A DNA stretch of 64,000 nucleotides from Phoronis australis (GCA_002633005.1 NMRA01000268.1:1-64000); one strand, 5' to 3'. Positions 22,701 to 35,285 are shown, numbered from the stretch's first letter. Notes: generated from the letters alone by a model not told the origin. Program-made: numbers and translations.

Positions 22701-25400
22701 GAAAATGGGTGAAAATGCGCCAGAGCCGCCATCTTGAAAGTGACTTCCGGTTAAACAAAATTTTATAAAAGCTGGCGTTCGTTCAGTAGACGCTAGAATC
22801 TACGCTAGAACCTAGCTAAAATGTAGTCAAAGTCACGTGTTCTTACTTAAAATGCACGGCAATATCTCACGTAATCTCGCGAAGTCTTGCGTTTTTGCGA
22901 GGTCCTAGCGTTACTGAACGGGAAGCTGATCAATTGCAAGAAACACGTGACCAGTTTGAAAGGGATTGGTTCGCCAATGCGCCTTCTACAGGAGAAAACG
23001 TTTTTGGCCAGATATCGAGGTGCGCATGCGCCATTGTCAATATTTCCGCCATCTTTAATCGGAAGTCAACGTTTTTCAGCACAGTTGTAGCACATGTGTT
23101 CTATAATAATCGTACCAAGATTCATCTCTGTACGTCAAAAAATGCGGCCTCTATGAGCATGTGAATGTGAAATCAGAAACAAAATGGCCGTCACGTCCGC
23201 TAATTTGAATCCGATCATGACTAAAAACACTAGGCTTCCAGGACTTTCTAATCTACACGTCGTGTGCAAATTTCGTAAAAATGAAAATCGGACGAAAATT
23301 GCGACCTGTAGAGAGCGAACAAACAAAATGCAAGCGCTCCGAGGAGCGAAACTTGGCGAAATTAACCAAAAAAAAGACGATAAAGATGATGACGAAGATG
23401 ACAAATATGATGACGATGGTGGCGAGGATGAACAAAAGAAGTAATAATAACATACACATGACGAACGTAGAAGTCGGAAATCAGTAAGAAAAAGGCTACA
23501 GTCTTGCGCGACACTTGGCGAAATTAACGGAAAAGACAACGACGGAGATGATGACGAAGATGATGACGATGATGACGAACATGACGATGGTGGTGGCGAT
23601 GATGAACAACATCACAACATTCATATGATGAACTTAGATGTCATAAATCAATAAGAAATAGGCTACAGTCTAGTTCAATAGAAGATAAACCAACATCAAT
23701 GCAGCAAGAGCGCTCAACAAAGGAACAGCGTTATCAGAAAATCTCAAATAACTCGAAAAGTAGACGTCCTAGCGAAAAATTGAAAACATCTTCTGAAAGC
23801 CCGCTCAAAATTCTATCTAACCTGACGGTATCGCCTAATTCCGTAAATTTTTCGAAAAAAAATGAAATTTTGCGTTTTTTAAAGAAATTCAAAGTCAAAT
23901 AACTCAAAAACGGTAACTCTGAGAAACACGTTATCCCAGAACTTTTGAAAGAGCATACTTCAAGGAATCCATATGCAAAAATTCACGTCATTTGCTCTTC
24001 CCGTCAAAAATGCGACCGTAGAACGATTGAAAACGATTGAAAATGCTCCAGGGCCGCCATCTTGAGAATGACTTCCGGTTTGACAAAATTTTACAAAAGC
24101 TGATAGAATGCAACAAACACGTGACCAGTTTGAAAATGATTGGTTCACCAATGCGCCCTCTACAGGAGAATAACGTTTTCGGCCAGTTATCTAAGTGCGC
24201 ATGCTCCCTTGCCGATATTTCGCCATCTTTGACCGGAAGTTGAAGATTTACGGCGCAGTTGCAGTGCTTGTGTGCTTTAATAATCGTACCAATGTTCAGC
24301 CCTGCACGTCGAAAAATGCGGCATCTATGAGCAATATCTTCATGGTCTTGTTCAACAGAAGCCAAACCAACATCAGCGCAGCAAGAGCTGTCAACAAAGG
24401 AAAGCGCTATTACAAAATCTCGAATAATTCAAAAAGTAGACATCGTAGAGAAAAATGGAAAACATCTTCTGAACGCCCGTCTAAAATTCTATCTAGATTG
24501 ATAGTTTCGCAACATTCCATAAAGTTTTCTAAAAAAATTAAATTTTGCGTTTTTTTTGAAATTCAAAGTCAAATAACTATAAAACGGAAAGTGTGAGAAA
24601 ACCGTTATCGCAGAACTTTTGAAAGAAAATACTTCAAGGAATCCGCATGCAAAAATTCACGTAATTTGCTCTTCCCGTTAAATAGGCGACAGCAGAAAGA
24701 TTGAAAATTGGTGAAAATGCGCCAAAGCCGCCATCTTGAACGTTACTTCCGGTTAAGCAAAATTTTATAAAAGCTGATCAGTTGCAACAAACACGTGACC
24801 AGTTTGAAAGTGATTGGTTCGCCAATGCGCCCTCTACAGGAGAAAACGTTTTTGGCCATATATCGAGGTGCCCATGCCCCATCGTCAATATTTCCGCCAT
24901 ATTAAACCGGAAGTCAACGTTTTTCGTTAAAATTGTAGTACATGTGCTGTACAATATTCGCTCCAAGTTTCAGCTTTGTACGTCACAAAATGTGGCCTCT
25001 ATGAGCATTTGAATGTGAAATCCGAAACAAAATGGCCGCTTCGTCCGCCATTTTGAATCCGATCATGATCAAAAACAATAGGCTTCCATGACTTTCCAAT
25101 CTACACGTCGTGTGGATATTTCGTGAAAATCGAGCGAGAATTGCGACCTGTAGAGAGCGAACAAAAAAACGAGAGCGCTCGGAGGAGTGACACTTGGCGA
25201 AATTACGCGAAAACAGGACGATGGGGAGGACGACGACGATGAAGGCGGAAATTATGAACAACATGATAACATTCATGTGTCTAGCGAACAAATCAGTAAG
25301 AAATAGACTGCAGTCTTGTTCACGCACCCGGTAAACGGGCAAAAGTGCGAGAGCGCTCGGAGGAGCGACACTTGGCGAAAGGACGCGAAAACAGGACGGT
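19780..25400. repeat. Higher-order tandem repeat array (~670-bp and ~1.3-kb units)
   Basis: The same ordered set of phrases recurs. Starts marked by TCTTGTTCAATAGAA...AACCAACATCA lie at 20,091, 21,686, 22,358, 23,666 and 24,346. The phrase AAATAACTCGAAAACGGTAA lies at 20,323, 21,911, 22,576, 23,897 and 24,569. GCCAATGCGCCCTCTACAGG lies near 22,160, 22,973, 24,150 and 24,822. CACTTGGCGAAATTA followed by GA(C/T)GA-rich low complexity lies near 19,785, 19,934, 20,967, 23,350, 23,512, 25,191 and 25,371. Spacings of 672/1308 and 680 give a combined period of about 1980-1990 bp. The repeated small frame reading NPIMTKN (20,771; 23,184; about 25,030) is part of the repeat, not a gene. Pairs of CCGCCATCTTG and CTTCCGG flank each block. 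Confidence 0.85.
22775..22922. mobile_element. 148-bp TIR insertion within the array, with empty site
   Basis: Where the related copy at 24,765-24,790 reads TATAAAAGCTGATCAGTTGC, this copy reads TATAAAAGCTG, then 148 extra bases, then AAGCTGATCAATTGC. AAGCTG is thus duplicated (22,769-22,774 and 22,923-22,928). The ends are inverted: GTTCGTTCAGTAGACGCTAG on the left, and CCCGTTCAGTAACGCTAG read inward from the right. It has no coding capacity. Confidence 0.8.
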
Positions 25401-25550
25401 GACAATGGCGCATCATCCTCGGGCGATAATTCTCCAAAATCCACTCGGGCTCTAGATAACGGGGGATAACGACTTCGCCATGTAATAATCTATATTTAGA
25501 CTACAATATTAGAGTCAAATGGCAGATACAACCGTGTAATAATCCATAAA

Positions 25551-25572
25551 GTTATCTCACTAGTGAGATAAC
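25551..25572. repeat. Perfect 22-bp palindrome
   Basis: The half-site GTTATCTCACT is followed immediately by its exact reverse complement AGTGAGATAAC. It could be the fused ends of a small element, a cruciform-prone site or a dimeric binding site. Confidence 0.9.
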
Positions 25573-25579
25573 GATTTGG

Positions 25580-25656
25580 CGGGAAACCGAGGACGGAGTC
25601 GAACTCGGGACCCTGAAATTGCTGATCGCCGACTTTACCACTACACCATGCAGCGG
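25580..25656 (-). repeat. Decayed tRNA-like (SINE head)
   Basis: On the minus strand TGCATGGTGTAGTGGTAAAG resembles box A and GAGTTCGACTCC resembles box B, about 40 bases apart, as in tRNA-derived SINEs. The acceptor stem does not close well, so it is not a functional tRNA gene. Confidence 0.5.
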
Positions 25657-26074
25657 CTGACGTCATTAAGAGTGAAAATAGAATACTTGCATGTAAATGA
25701 GCACGCGCAATAATCGCACGTTCAACAAACCGCATTGTACTGTACTTATACGTTACGAAAAATAAGACACATAATTTCCATAAAAATGATATCTTAATTC
25801 AGTGGAAATTTTCTTTCATGTCCTCTTACTTGTAAATCACCGATCTACAGTTTGAATGCAGGTATCGTGTCGTCAGGATCTTCGACTTGAGAATTATATT
25901 CTGTTACCAGTGGTAACCTACTTTAGCAGACGATAATTTCTCGGTCGAAGCTTAGCGTGAAAAAAAAGGTGTTTTAAGCTACATGTATAATAGTTGGCGA
26001 TAATTCTCCAAGATCCACTCGGGCTCTAGATAACGGGGGATAACGACTTCGACGCCATGTAATAATCTATATGT

Positions 26075-28580
26075 ATAACGTTCTTTTTTGCTCGTACTTT
26101 TCTTGGTTTGCTAAATTCTACTAAAATACATGGTCACGTGACCCAGTTAATGTCGGATTATTTCTAAACCAAACTTAAAATTCTACACGCTTTCTGCTTT
26201 CAGAAAAAATATATATATATACCAAGTGGGTACAAACTGCCAAATGGGCAAATATCATATAAAGTACCAAGTGGGTACACCAAACAGCCAACTAGGCTAT
26301 AAAAACCTGCAAAGCAGGGTTCCGGACAAGCTGAGTGAGCAGACCAGCCGGAGTATTGTAAGGAACGTGGTGTTGTGGCTCAGTACACCGTATGTGCCAC
26401 ATGGGTAGGGTTGTTCATGGATGAGATGAAAAACATTGTGTCATAGCATACCCCAGTCGTTAATTAAGTAGGCCTTCGACAATACAGTAGCCCCATCACG
26501 AACCCCATTTAGCGCCAAAAAAACTTGAGACGGCGCTCGCGCCAATCGAAGTCTACATGTATGTCATCATCGTTACCACGAATTAAAATGCTGCAACCCG
26601 TAGCCTAATCGCCACCATTTTGACTCTAGACCGGGACCCCAGAGCTTTTTTGGCCATGAAAAGGTAACCAATTTTCTTTGGTGCCACAGTGCTCTATTGG
26701 TATCCTGATGCTTGGAAATGGTCGTCTGGCAGGTTCGCTCTGGTGGGTGTGTCCAGGGGAGCAAAGGGAATTGCACTCAAAGAATTGAGCTACATGTAGA
26801 TCAACTTTTCTGGTAACCACTTCAAAGTACCTGGGATCTCGGTCTACTCGATCAACCTAAAAAAATTGGAAATGTAATAGCAACACAACATTGTGATTGT
26901 CTTTAATAAATTAAAACTACGAAATCAAGTCTGGATTGTATGAAATCATACCCAATTTTAAGAATTTGTAATCAATTGAACGTTTTAAATTCAGTATCAG
27001 AATTGCGTTAAGCCAATCAGACAGAATATTCCGGATTTGGGCCGGATTCCCTATAGGCTACTCTGGGCCGGAACATTAACACGAAACGTCGAAGTGCACA
27101 CTGCAGATTTTTTGTAGCCAGCCAGCTAGCTGTTTGAAGACTATCGCCAAAATGCAGCAAGGTAACACTGTGAATTGAGCTCTATAGTCTATGGTTAAAC
27201 CACGAAATCTCCTACAGGCCGGATACGAGTCGTGTTAGTCACCTCGTCGTGAAACTTATAGTCCGGATACCTATCGTCGTCAGGCTCCAAGGTCGTCCGC
27301 CACCTCCTTTCGCGTGTAGCGCAGCCACGCGGGACTTAGCGTTCCAATTTGGAGTGCTCGTCTGCACGTTAGGTACTAACCTCTCGGGAGTAACACGCAT
27401 GGATGAACTGAGACTAAAATTAATCCATTTACCGACTGTTTTTTGAGACCACTTAAAAACTTGTAGATTTTACTAATGCACTTTTTTTGTTCATTTTCAG
27501 AAGATATTTTCGAAATTAAATGTTCTTCAGACGGAACAAAAAACAACTCATGGATTGTTTATGCAATGTATCTATTTGTCCCAGCATAGATTATATACTA
27601 TAGTCTATGGTCCCAGGCACTAACCGACACCTGTTAGGCCAAAGGAAAAACGCAACAGACAAATGGAACACGCTGGGTGCTTAACAGTTTCGGCCACGCC
27701 TTGGGCATCAAAATATCGTCCACTTGTTTTTTATTGCAAAACAAAGTACTAAGCTCAACATTTATGTTGAAATTTTTGGTTAAAGCATTTTGAATTTATT
27801 TGAAGAAAATTAAAATACTTGAATTGATAGAGAATGGCCACCAAAAAGTAAAACGTTTGTTACATACAACACAGCATGACAAAATCAAAAATAAAAGAAG
27901 AGATTGAGCAATAAAATGCAAATGCAACTTGGGTATTTATTTATTTATTTAAAGGTGAGAAAAAATCAAACAATATAATATTGGGTAATTTATTAGAACA
28001 ACTGCATCGAGGTTCAATGACCAACTTCCGCTAACCATGTCTCAAAGGTTTACAGTTCTGTTTTGGCTGACAAGGTGTTAACAAATAATGAAGAGAAACT
28101 GACAAGAAGAAAAAGGACAGCAGAGATAAGTGGTGTTAAGAACAACTAGAGCAAAATGTCAAATAAATAGGTCACAAATACAAAATAAGTAAGGTCTATC
28201 TGGAACAAAACAATTGCGATTTATTTTCCAGAACTGAAATTCTAAATCAACTTTAATCGATTTAAAAATCGATATTATACTAGTAAAACAGTTTGTGGTT
28301 GAAGTAGAATTGCTGTAAACTACTTTCCATTATTTTCTTCGCCTTTTTCTGTGCGGTTTTCTGTTCTTTCAAAAGGGGCAGCATATGACGACCATAGGTG
28401 TCATTACAAAATCATGATGGCTGCCGAAAAAGCAACGCAAAGTTGAACAACTCGGCATAAGTAAAAGAAAACGTTTGAATCAACGAATACTATATATTTG
28501 TGAGAGTTAAATCAAATCCTATTCAGAGCATAACTTTGAAGTGGAATAATTGGGCCAGTACGACAACAAGCCGGTCTTAT
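26075..28580. other. No supported gene
   Basis: AT-rich DNA with a short (AT)n run at 26,210. The word CTATAGTCTATGGT occurs at 27,182 and 27,599, and again at 62,268, suggesting an old repeat family. No exon recognised. Confidence 0.5.
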
Positions 28581-28589
28581 GCTTAGGAG

Positions 28590-28885
28590 GACGACCATTG
28601 TGTTCCCGAGTATATATCGAAAAGCCAACGACCGGCGGCCGGGGTGCGTGCCAAATCTGGGAGACAATTCAGACACTCACCTTGCCCGTTGCCAGTCGTT
28701 TACGGGAAGAACAATCTAATCAATGTCATTTTCTAGCACTACTCTGCGCCTTTTGAGTTGTGTAACAAAGACAGTCTGTTGTCGTTTTGAAAACAGTACG
28801 CTCGTGAAACGCGCACGCGCCGTACTAAAATTGTGCGACTTCTTTTGGTACATGATGACAGCTTCGCAGCAGTAAAGTTTGTTCT
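28590..28885 (-). repeat. Solo LTR-like repeat, reverse copy 1
   Basis: The reverse complement aligns with 35,286-35,520. Shared phrases in order are TGCGAAGCTGTCATCAT, GAGCGTACTGTTTTC, TTTGTTACA, GATTAGATTGTT, GGGCAAGGTGAGTGTC and CCCAGATTTG. It is diverged and has no adjacent coding sequence. Confidence 0.55.
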
Positions 28886-28899
28886 AAGTTCGGTTTGCA

Positions 28900-31800
28900 G
28901 GTCTTAAAAGTGCTAATAACTTGTAACGAAATGAAACCAGTTCCGAAAATTTATTGTGACAGTACGCAACCTCGTGGCAGCAAAGAACAGTTGATAGAAG
29001 AATAAACCGGGGGGGAGAAACTGTTCAGGTCAGGTGACGTAATCGCAAAACGCCGACGTACAAGAGAGCACTTCAATTTTAGCAATAGCCCTGGCCTAGA
29101 TTGGCGGTAGAACGATAATTCTTCCAACACCGGTAAATAATTTGGTTTACTCAAGGAGCGGTGCAGCAAACGTTGTAACCGAATTTGTTGAAGGAATGTG
29201 GCGAATAAATTTTAACAGAAATTATTTTGCCGGACTCAGGACCGCAGCCTATCGAACACGTTGCGGATCGAGACAAGACACTGGCGAACGGTAAAGGCAT
29301 GCGGTTGCAAGCTGTTTTGTAGAAGTAAAATATTCAAATCATAAATGCCGCATATATTCAAAGGTAGTTTCAGACACTTGCATGAAATTACAGGCTGGTT
29401 ACTCCTGGGTCACACTACCGCGGCAGCCCTTAGGTTAGCTATAGCCTCAGTGCCAGCTTCCAGTATGAAGACTATCGTCAAAATACAGCTTGTTAGTAGG
29501 CCTATTACAGCTTTGTGCCAAGGCAACCCTTAGGCCTACCTGGTCCCTGGCCACAGCGCTCGCTCGAACCAGGTTTATTTAGAACTTGGGGTCTTCTGGA
29601 GAACTGTGCAAAGTTGTTGGCTTTCAACAGAGATTTGCCCAGACTTTGCATAGTGAGCGCCAAAAGCCTAAAAAATGAGGGCTGGAATTTTTGGGAATGT
29701 CTACCTTTTACTATAAGATTCACTGGGTATGTTCAGAGCTATGAATTGTAGACACTAAAATTTGGTACTTCCTGTCTTCTAGTGGACTTTTGTCTCGTTT
29801 TCTACTTTTTTTCGGAGTTCGTGCTCCTCTGACTGAGGCAGACCTTTTTCCATTTCTCCAAATAGGGGGCTCCTTCGAGCACATAAGTATGACAAGTCCA
29901 CTACAAAATGTTATCATTTTTTATTCATTTAGCCAAAATGATTCAATCTTTTAACATAATAAGTAACTTAAAATGCAAAATACTTTACAACATTTAGCAT
30001 TACAAACAATGTCCAACATTTTCCATGATATGAAAGTGGACATACATGTAACTATTACCAGTGTTTCCTTACACCAGAATTTGACAACCATGATTTAAAA
30101 AATATGAAGTTGCAAGGAACAAGAATTGGAGGCTTGAAGCTTCACAATACAACATACCTTATTTTTCAAATTAAGATTATTCATATTGTTGACTTCATAA
30201 CTTGAATGAAGAAGCAATAAGTTACAACACAAACATGACTTAAAATTTTGGAAAATATGAATAATTTTGTGACACCTAATCAAGCCTTGAACAGCAATTG
30301 ACAGTCAAGCAAAAAAACATTTCAAAATTATTTCAACTCTTTTTTTAGCTTGGTGTAAGATCACCTGAATGGGAAATCCACAGTAAAATAATTCGAATAT
30401 ATCTCATATTTTTTGTACAAAAACACGAAAATTGAACTAAGTTCCGTTTTTGTAGCAACGTTTGTCAAAATGTATCAACGTTGAATCTCCACAAATTACA
30501 AAGTAACAGGTTGAACATGCCTTCCAGTTCAGCTAAAGTCTCCATGTTGTCAGTGCCGCCAGAAATGAGACCAACGGGAATTGCGAGCACATTTATCACT
30601 TAATAAGTAACAACTGCGAGGCTGAAATTTGGTGAACACTGTTGAATCGTGCAGAATAGTAAGTAAAGAAATGTCTCACTAAATTTCACCGTAAATTGTT
30701 GTCGAAAACAATTTACACAAAGTTTTAAACTCGTAACTTATCCCGCTGTCCACCAATATGGCCTACATGTACGCGATCCAAACAAAGCGACCCAAATTTC
30801 GCCACAAAAGTTGCAATAACTTTACACTGCTTGCCGGAAATGTGGGTATGGAAATAACCGATGTCAGCCGGTAATTATACGCTCACAGAGAAGGGTCAAA
30901 TACTGTTAAAAAATCGCTTTTGGCAAGGAAGGCGAAAAGAAGAAAGGGTGTCGAAAATAAGATTTTATTTAGTAAGTATTTTCGGATACTGGAACCACAT
31001 GTGCAGTTTGAGACCAGGACTTTAGTGACACTATTTTTGAGTCAGATTTCATTTAGTCATTTTCACATCGACGCGAAGCCTACAGCTTTGCACCAAGCCT
31101 AAAACAGATCTTGCCGATCGGGAAAGTTCAGTTGTCGCCAGTCCTTGTCGTGGATACGAATTTATTCCACGCACGGCACACGACGTGAACGGTGGGGAAG
31201 TTGCGCAAATGTATCCCACTGCCGCTGACATTGCTACAACCGCACACCACGCAAAGAGGCATTTTAGCCCAAAGATTAACAAGTACAGAACGTCCAAGAA
31301 ATGGCACTCAGCTGTTACGCAGTGTGGCGTCCCATTAATTTCGTGGCCACGATGATGTCATATGAACCACTTTACGCTGATTGGTTGAAATTTTTTCTGG
31401 GGAGCTCGAAGGGGCTACGAATTATGAGCGGTGTAATTTGCGTTGCAATTACATGTAATTACTTGCCGTGGTATGTAAGAAGCAAAAACAATATTTTTTA
31501 TGAACAATACATACATTTCTGGTGTCAAAAAGGTGTTTTAGCAGCTGGACGCTGTCGTTAAAGATGCATTTCGCAAACGTTTAACTGCCAACGTTGAATG
31601 CTTAACACAAATGGTTTGGGGTTTAAGAGTGATGATATGTTTAAAAACACATTATTACGCTCATAAGATCTTGAATTGTCATCGAATGAGGCTACAACTC
31701 AAGTCTCAAGTAATGTCTACACGGGCTAGTTTTGAATCTGAATTTGTTGAGTCGCTAACGGTTCCGATATTCTTGTTGGTAACTGAGATAGAATCCTATC

Positions 31801-32365
31801 ACGGGAAGGAATGTTGTGAGACGAATGCAAAAGGCCCAATTCCATGTTACTTTGTTAATCATCTAAACAGGGCTTGTTCTTTCGGGTAAACGAAGAAAGC
31901 CACATTAAGGAAAATCAATCAAGGTTGGTGTTGTTGATCAACCAACCATTGTTTATAATGAGGACTTTCAAGTATATAATTAGTTGGCGCAGGTGCCGTG
32001 ACGTAGATGTACGTGGGATATTAATACAATGTAATAAACAGGCAGCGACTGTGATTGGTTTTAAAAATGTTTTCTTCCTAATAAAGGCTGGGTGCTTGGA
32101 ATGTCAACGGTTGATCTTTGAATTGACACCAGAGTGGGAACATTAATCAAGTTTGTTACAGAAGCACAGACACTCTCGTCTCGAAGCACATCGAGTCTGT
32201 TAGCTAAGATAAAATCTGTGCTCAAGACTCATTACGACGATCAAAGATTTGGAAACTCTTGGAAATTTTCAGGTAACTAAATATAGGATATTTTTATTGT
32301 GTTAAAGGACAACTATCAAGGTCAGCAATCATGGTATCCAACCGGGGTTCTTTTTAAAATTAGAA
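28900..32365. other. No supported gene; partial MITE-like text near 29.76-29.88 kb
   Basis: Bases 29,780-29,880 share GTGGACTTTTGTCTCGTTTT and CAGACCTTTTT with the interior of the TIR element at 32,374, so they may be a decayed copy. A somewhat CpG-richer patch at 31,060-31,300 could be a promoter or first exon, but no coding motif supports that. Confidence 0.4.
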
Positions 32366-32373
32366 ACCAACTA

Positions 32374-32590
32374 CATGCGCGCACCCAGCCTTAAATATGA
32401 GGGACTCGTATTCCTAACGTTGTGGACCTTTTGGTAAAAAAATAGCCGGCGGACTAAAAAAAAAAACGGACGCACCACTGTGAATTGCGCGTTTGGGCTT
32501 GTTTAGCGGACTTTTGTCTCATTTTTCTCACAGGCGGACCTTTTTGATCACTTCGCCCCCCAGCCCCCCTCCCCCTAAGTGCGCGCATGA
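32374..32590. mobile_element. TIR element 'CATGCGCGCACCC', copy 1
   Basis: The ends CATGCGCGCACCCA (left) and GTGCGCGCATGA (right) are inverted. Direct ACTA flanks both sides (32,370-32,373 and 32,591-32,594), a 4-bp target duplication. Interior phrases (CTCGTATTCCTAACGTTGTGGACCTTTTGG and CACCACTGTGAATTG) recur in the copies at 56.4 and 56.8 kb. It is non-coding and so non-autonomous. Confidence 0.82.
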
Positions 32591-32594
32591 ACTA

Positions 32595-33325
32595 CAGTAG
32601 ACAATCAGTGCAAGGAAAAGGAGAGAAACAGTGGATTTGGCATGAGCCCATCATTGAATACCTGTTGTCTACTGTAACTCTGTTGATGACGTTGGCAGGT
32701 GAATATTTTGTTTGCTATTGGTAACATACCAAATGAAATGCATATACAAAAAAACGACTCAAACAAAGTCTGACGGGGTTGTTTTTTACCAATGCATACG
32801 AATGTTTTCGGTGACTGCCGACGATAAACTTCTGATACTGTGACAAAAAATTCGAAAGAAAAAATCGAAGCGAGAATTTTCAACTACCTGATCGCCATTT
32901 TTCAGTCTGCTCAGAAAGGTTACTAATGGTTACAGCTGTACAAAGGTCAGGTTTGAAGTTTGTGACAAACTGCGACAAAATGGCCGATGCCACTGCTTTG
33001 AGACTTTCTACAGGCCCATTGTCACAAGGATGATGTATGGCCAAATTTCATTCAATGTAAGTGTCCAAAAAATATCACTCAAAATGGTTGTTACAGTTTT
33101 CTAAAATATTATGTATAGTTTTTGTTGCAACTTTTGATTTTTATGGAGACCATTTTGGAAGAGAAATGCAACAGTATTTAATACAATTCCTAACAGGTTA
33201 TGGAAAATTGTACATAAAGCATAACATATAAAGTTTACCCGGTCACGCTTTTCTGAGCCAACTTTGGACATTTTTCTAGGTTCTTGAGTAACTTACATAT
33301 AAACATGGTGTTATCTACTACCCAG
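32595..33325. other. No supported gene
   Basis: AT-rich DNA. A 92-codon minus-strand frame at 32,605-32,883 has no recognisable motif. Confidence 0.45.
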
Positions 33326-33329
33326 CTTC

Positions 33330-34300
33330 GTCGTCTGCTAGGATTTCATCTTCATCGTGGGTTTCGATCTTGACCTAGAACCCTCTCTGATGGTAGGTCA
33401 CTGAATGCTGATTAGACCTCCAGCCGACGCTGAGGTTCCCATTTGTTCTCACGCTGTAACCACAGTCACACGGTTGTTCACTCCGCTGCTCTTATAGTAG
33501 ACTTGAATATATCAGCTCACCCTCTTGATTTAATACCCAGTAGCTTCGTCATCCGCCACATGCTGCCTGCAATAAATCCTCGACATCCAACTTCTATGGA
33601 AAGACAGAAGCATTTCTAGCCATTCGCTGCACAGTCCTGCGATAGCTCTACGTACTTGAGTAGTTTCTTCTCGTGAGCGTCCTGCACCCTAGTCTCCCAC
33701 GGCACAGTTAACTTAATCAAAATCAGAATGTTCTTGCTATCTGACCACAACACTATGTTGGGTCTTAATTGGGTTACTGCAATATGCCTCGGGAATGAAC
33801 CCCAAGTGACCACATCCTCCGCCACAATCTTCCAGTCGGCAGCCATGCCTAGAACACCCGACTCGCACTTCTTAGTGGATATTCAGCCTTTGTAGAATTG
33901 AATGAATGCTTTTCCAGAGTTATAGTTACCTTCATTCTTTCCAGATCTAAAACATGTGCAGTACACTTAAGAACCTTGTGATGGTTCCAAGTGTACTTCC
34001 CTGAAGTGAGAGCTTCTCTGCAGCTAGATAGAAATTGTTCTAAGGTACACCGCTTGCCACATCCCCTGCAGCTGTCATCCTAAGATTGACAGGAGTTGGG
34101 AGAGTGTTATATATAAAGCCAAGTAAAAAACCCAATCTGAACAGGTCCGAAGACAGAAGGTCTTTACCAGTTATCCTTCTGCTGAACACTCCTTCCCATG
34201 GTGTCCATGCACCCTGTTTCCTCAGTCCGACCGCTTCAGCATGTCTTCTCTCATTCTCCTGGGATCTAACTTCACCCACAACCACAGCTCTTGTTGGTTC
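33330..34300 (-). pseudogene. Remnant of an R2-type (restriction-like endonuclease) non-LTR retrotransposon, 3' part
   Basis: The minus-strand translation shows in order: RAVVVGEVRSQENERRHAEA, then KQGAWTPWEGVFSRRITGKD and FRLGFLLGFIYNTLPTPVNL (34,080-34,290). A Cys-rich knuckle CRGCGKRCTLEQFLSSC follows in another frame (about 34,030-34,075), then LRPNIVLWSD, then ILIKLTVPWETRVQDAHEKK (about 33,650-33,770), and WKC...EVGCRGFIAGSMWR in the next frame. In relatives I remember, the nuclease reads RPD...ELTVPWE, the pattern of the PD-(D/E)XK endonuclease that nicks target DNA in R2/NeSL-like elements. Here Asp is Asn and Glu is Lys, and there are several frameshifts, so it is inactive. The reverse transcriptase part was not seen. 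Confidence 0.6.
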
Positions 34301-34309
34301 AGTTAAACC

Positions 34310-35280
34310 AAAAACAAACTAATAGCTATTACAAACACGACATTTAATACTTTTAAATTAAGAACGACAACAACAATTCATAAGAACAAAACAAGGAGCG
34401 GCACCGGCAGCAGAAAATACACATTTTGTGTCAACTACCTTTGGACAGACATTAAGAAGAGTCCGAGATAAAGACATAACAATTCAAAATTTCACAGTTT
34501 ACATTGAACAGCCTATTATTTTAAAAGGTTCCTGAAGTACAATAACATGCATTTTAATGTAATTTAATTGATGAATAACGTCTATATCAGAAATCACATC
34601 TTTGCTACTCTTTCACATATTTGTAAAATAGCGTTTTTTCCAATGTTAATTCCTATTGGCTAACGCGCGTCTGACGTCGCTGAGGCTGTACCGTGGGTGA
34701 AGGCAATAAGATAAATCAAGCTTGTTATGTATATAGCTCATTGGGTGAATGCGTCTTGGCTACAGAACTGTGCTTAATGTCTATAATTCGTTTGCGATCT
34801 CTGCTCTCAAAAGTTCATAATACAAGTTTACTGCCGTGTAGTGTTGACTATTAGTGGAACGACGCCGTTCTCGGCACGGGCCAGGAAAGGGCCCCGACTG
34901 CGTATAGCTTGCCTTGGTGCAAGATGTATAGTAAATATACAGCGGCCGTTGCACCGGCGTGGGTAAAAACTGGTCAAATAAAATCTGGCACAAACTTAGT
35001 GTCATTAAAAATTACACTCTTCCTTGAGTAAACTAAATAATTGACTGGTGTTAAAAAACTGGCGTTCTGCCGATCACTCCGCTACTAAAATTTGGGTGCG
35101 CTCTTTAAGGTCGGCTTTCGGCGCCGTCCCCTGTTGCCTTATTGGCCAGTTTCATTCCCCGAGTTGTTCTTCTTCCAAGCGATTGAACTGTTTTACGAAG
35201 TTGTGTACATGTCACAACAAATTACTAGAGCTGATTTCATTTCCTTACCAGTTTTTAGTATTTTAATACCAGGAAACCCA
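34310..35280. other. No supported gene
   Basis: No coding motif or repeat family recognised. The stretch 34,850-34,960 is somewhat GC-richer, without other support for a promoter. Confidence 0.4.
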
Positions 35281-35285
35281 ATTTC

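Larger units (their letters stand above)
25422..26072. repeat. Composite repeat: 75-bp direct repeats around a tRNA-like core
   Basis: GGCGATAATTCTCCAA..., CTCGGGCTCTAGATAACGGG and CATGTAATAATCTATAT occur at 25,422-25,494 and again, nearly identical and in the same direction, at 25,996-26,072 (the second copy has three extra bases, GAC). Between them lie a 22-bp perfect palindrome and a tRNA-like segment. The unit may be a SINE or MITE cluster, or a solo-repeat composite element. Confidence 0.6.

Noticed and set aside
20771-25070. Repeated small frame containing NPIMTKN that could look like a conserved peptide
   Set aside because: It recurs only as part of the tandem repeat, with frameshifts and stops after a few tens of codons.
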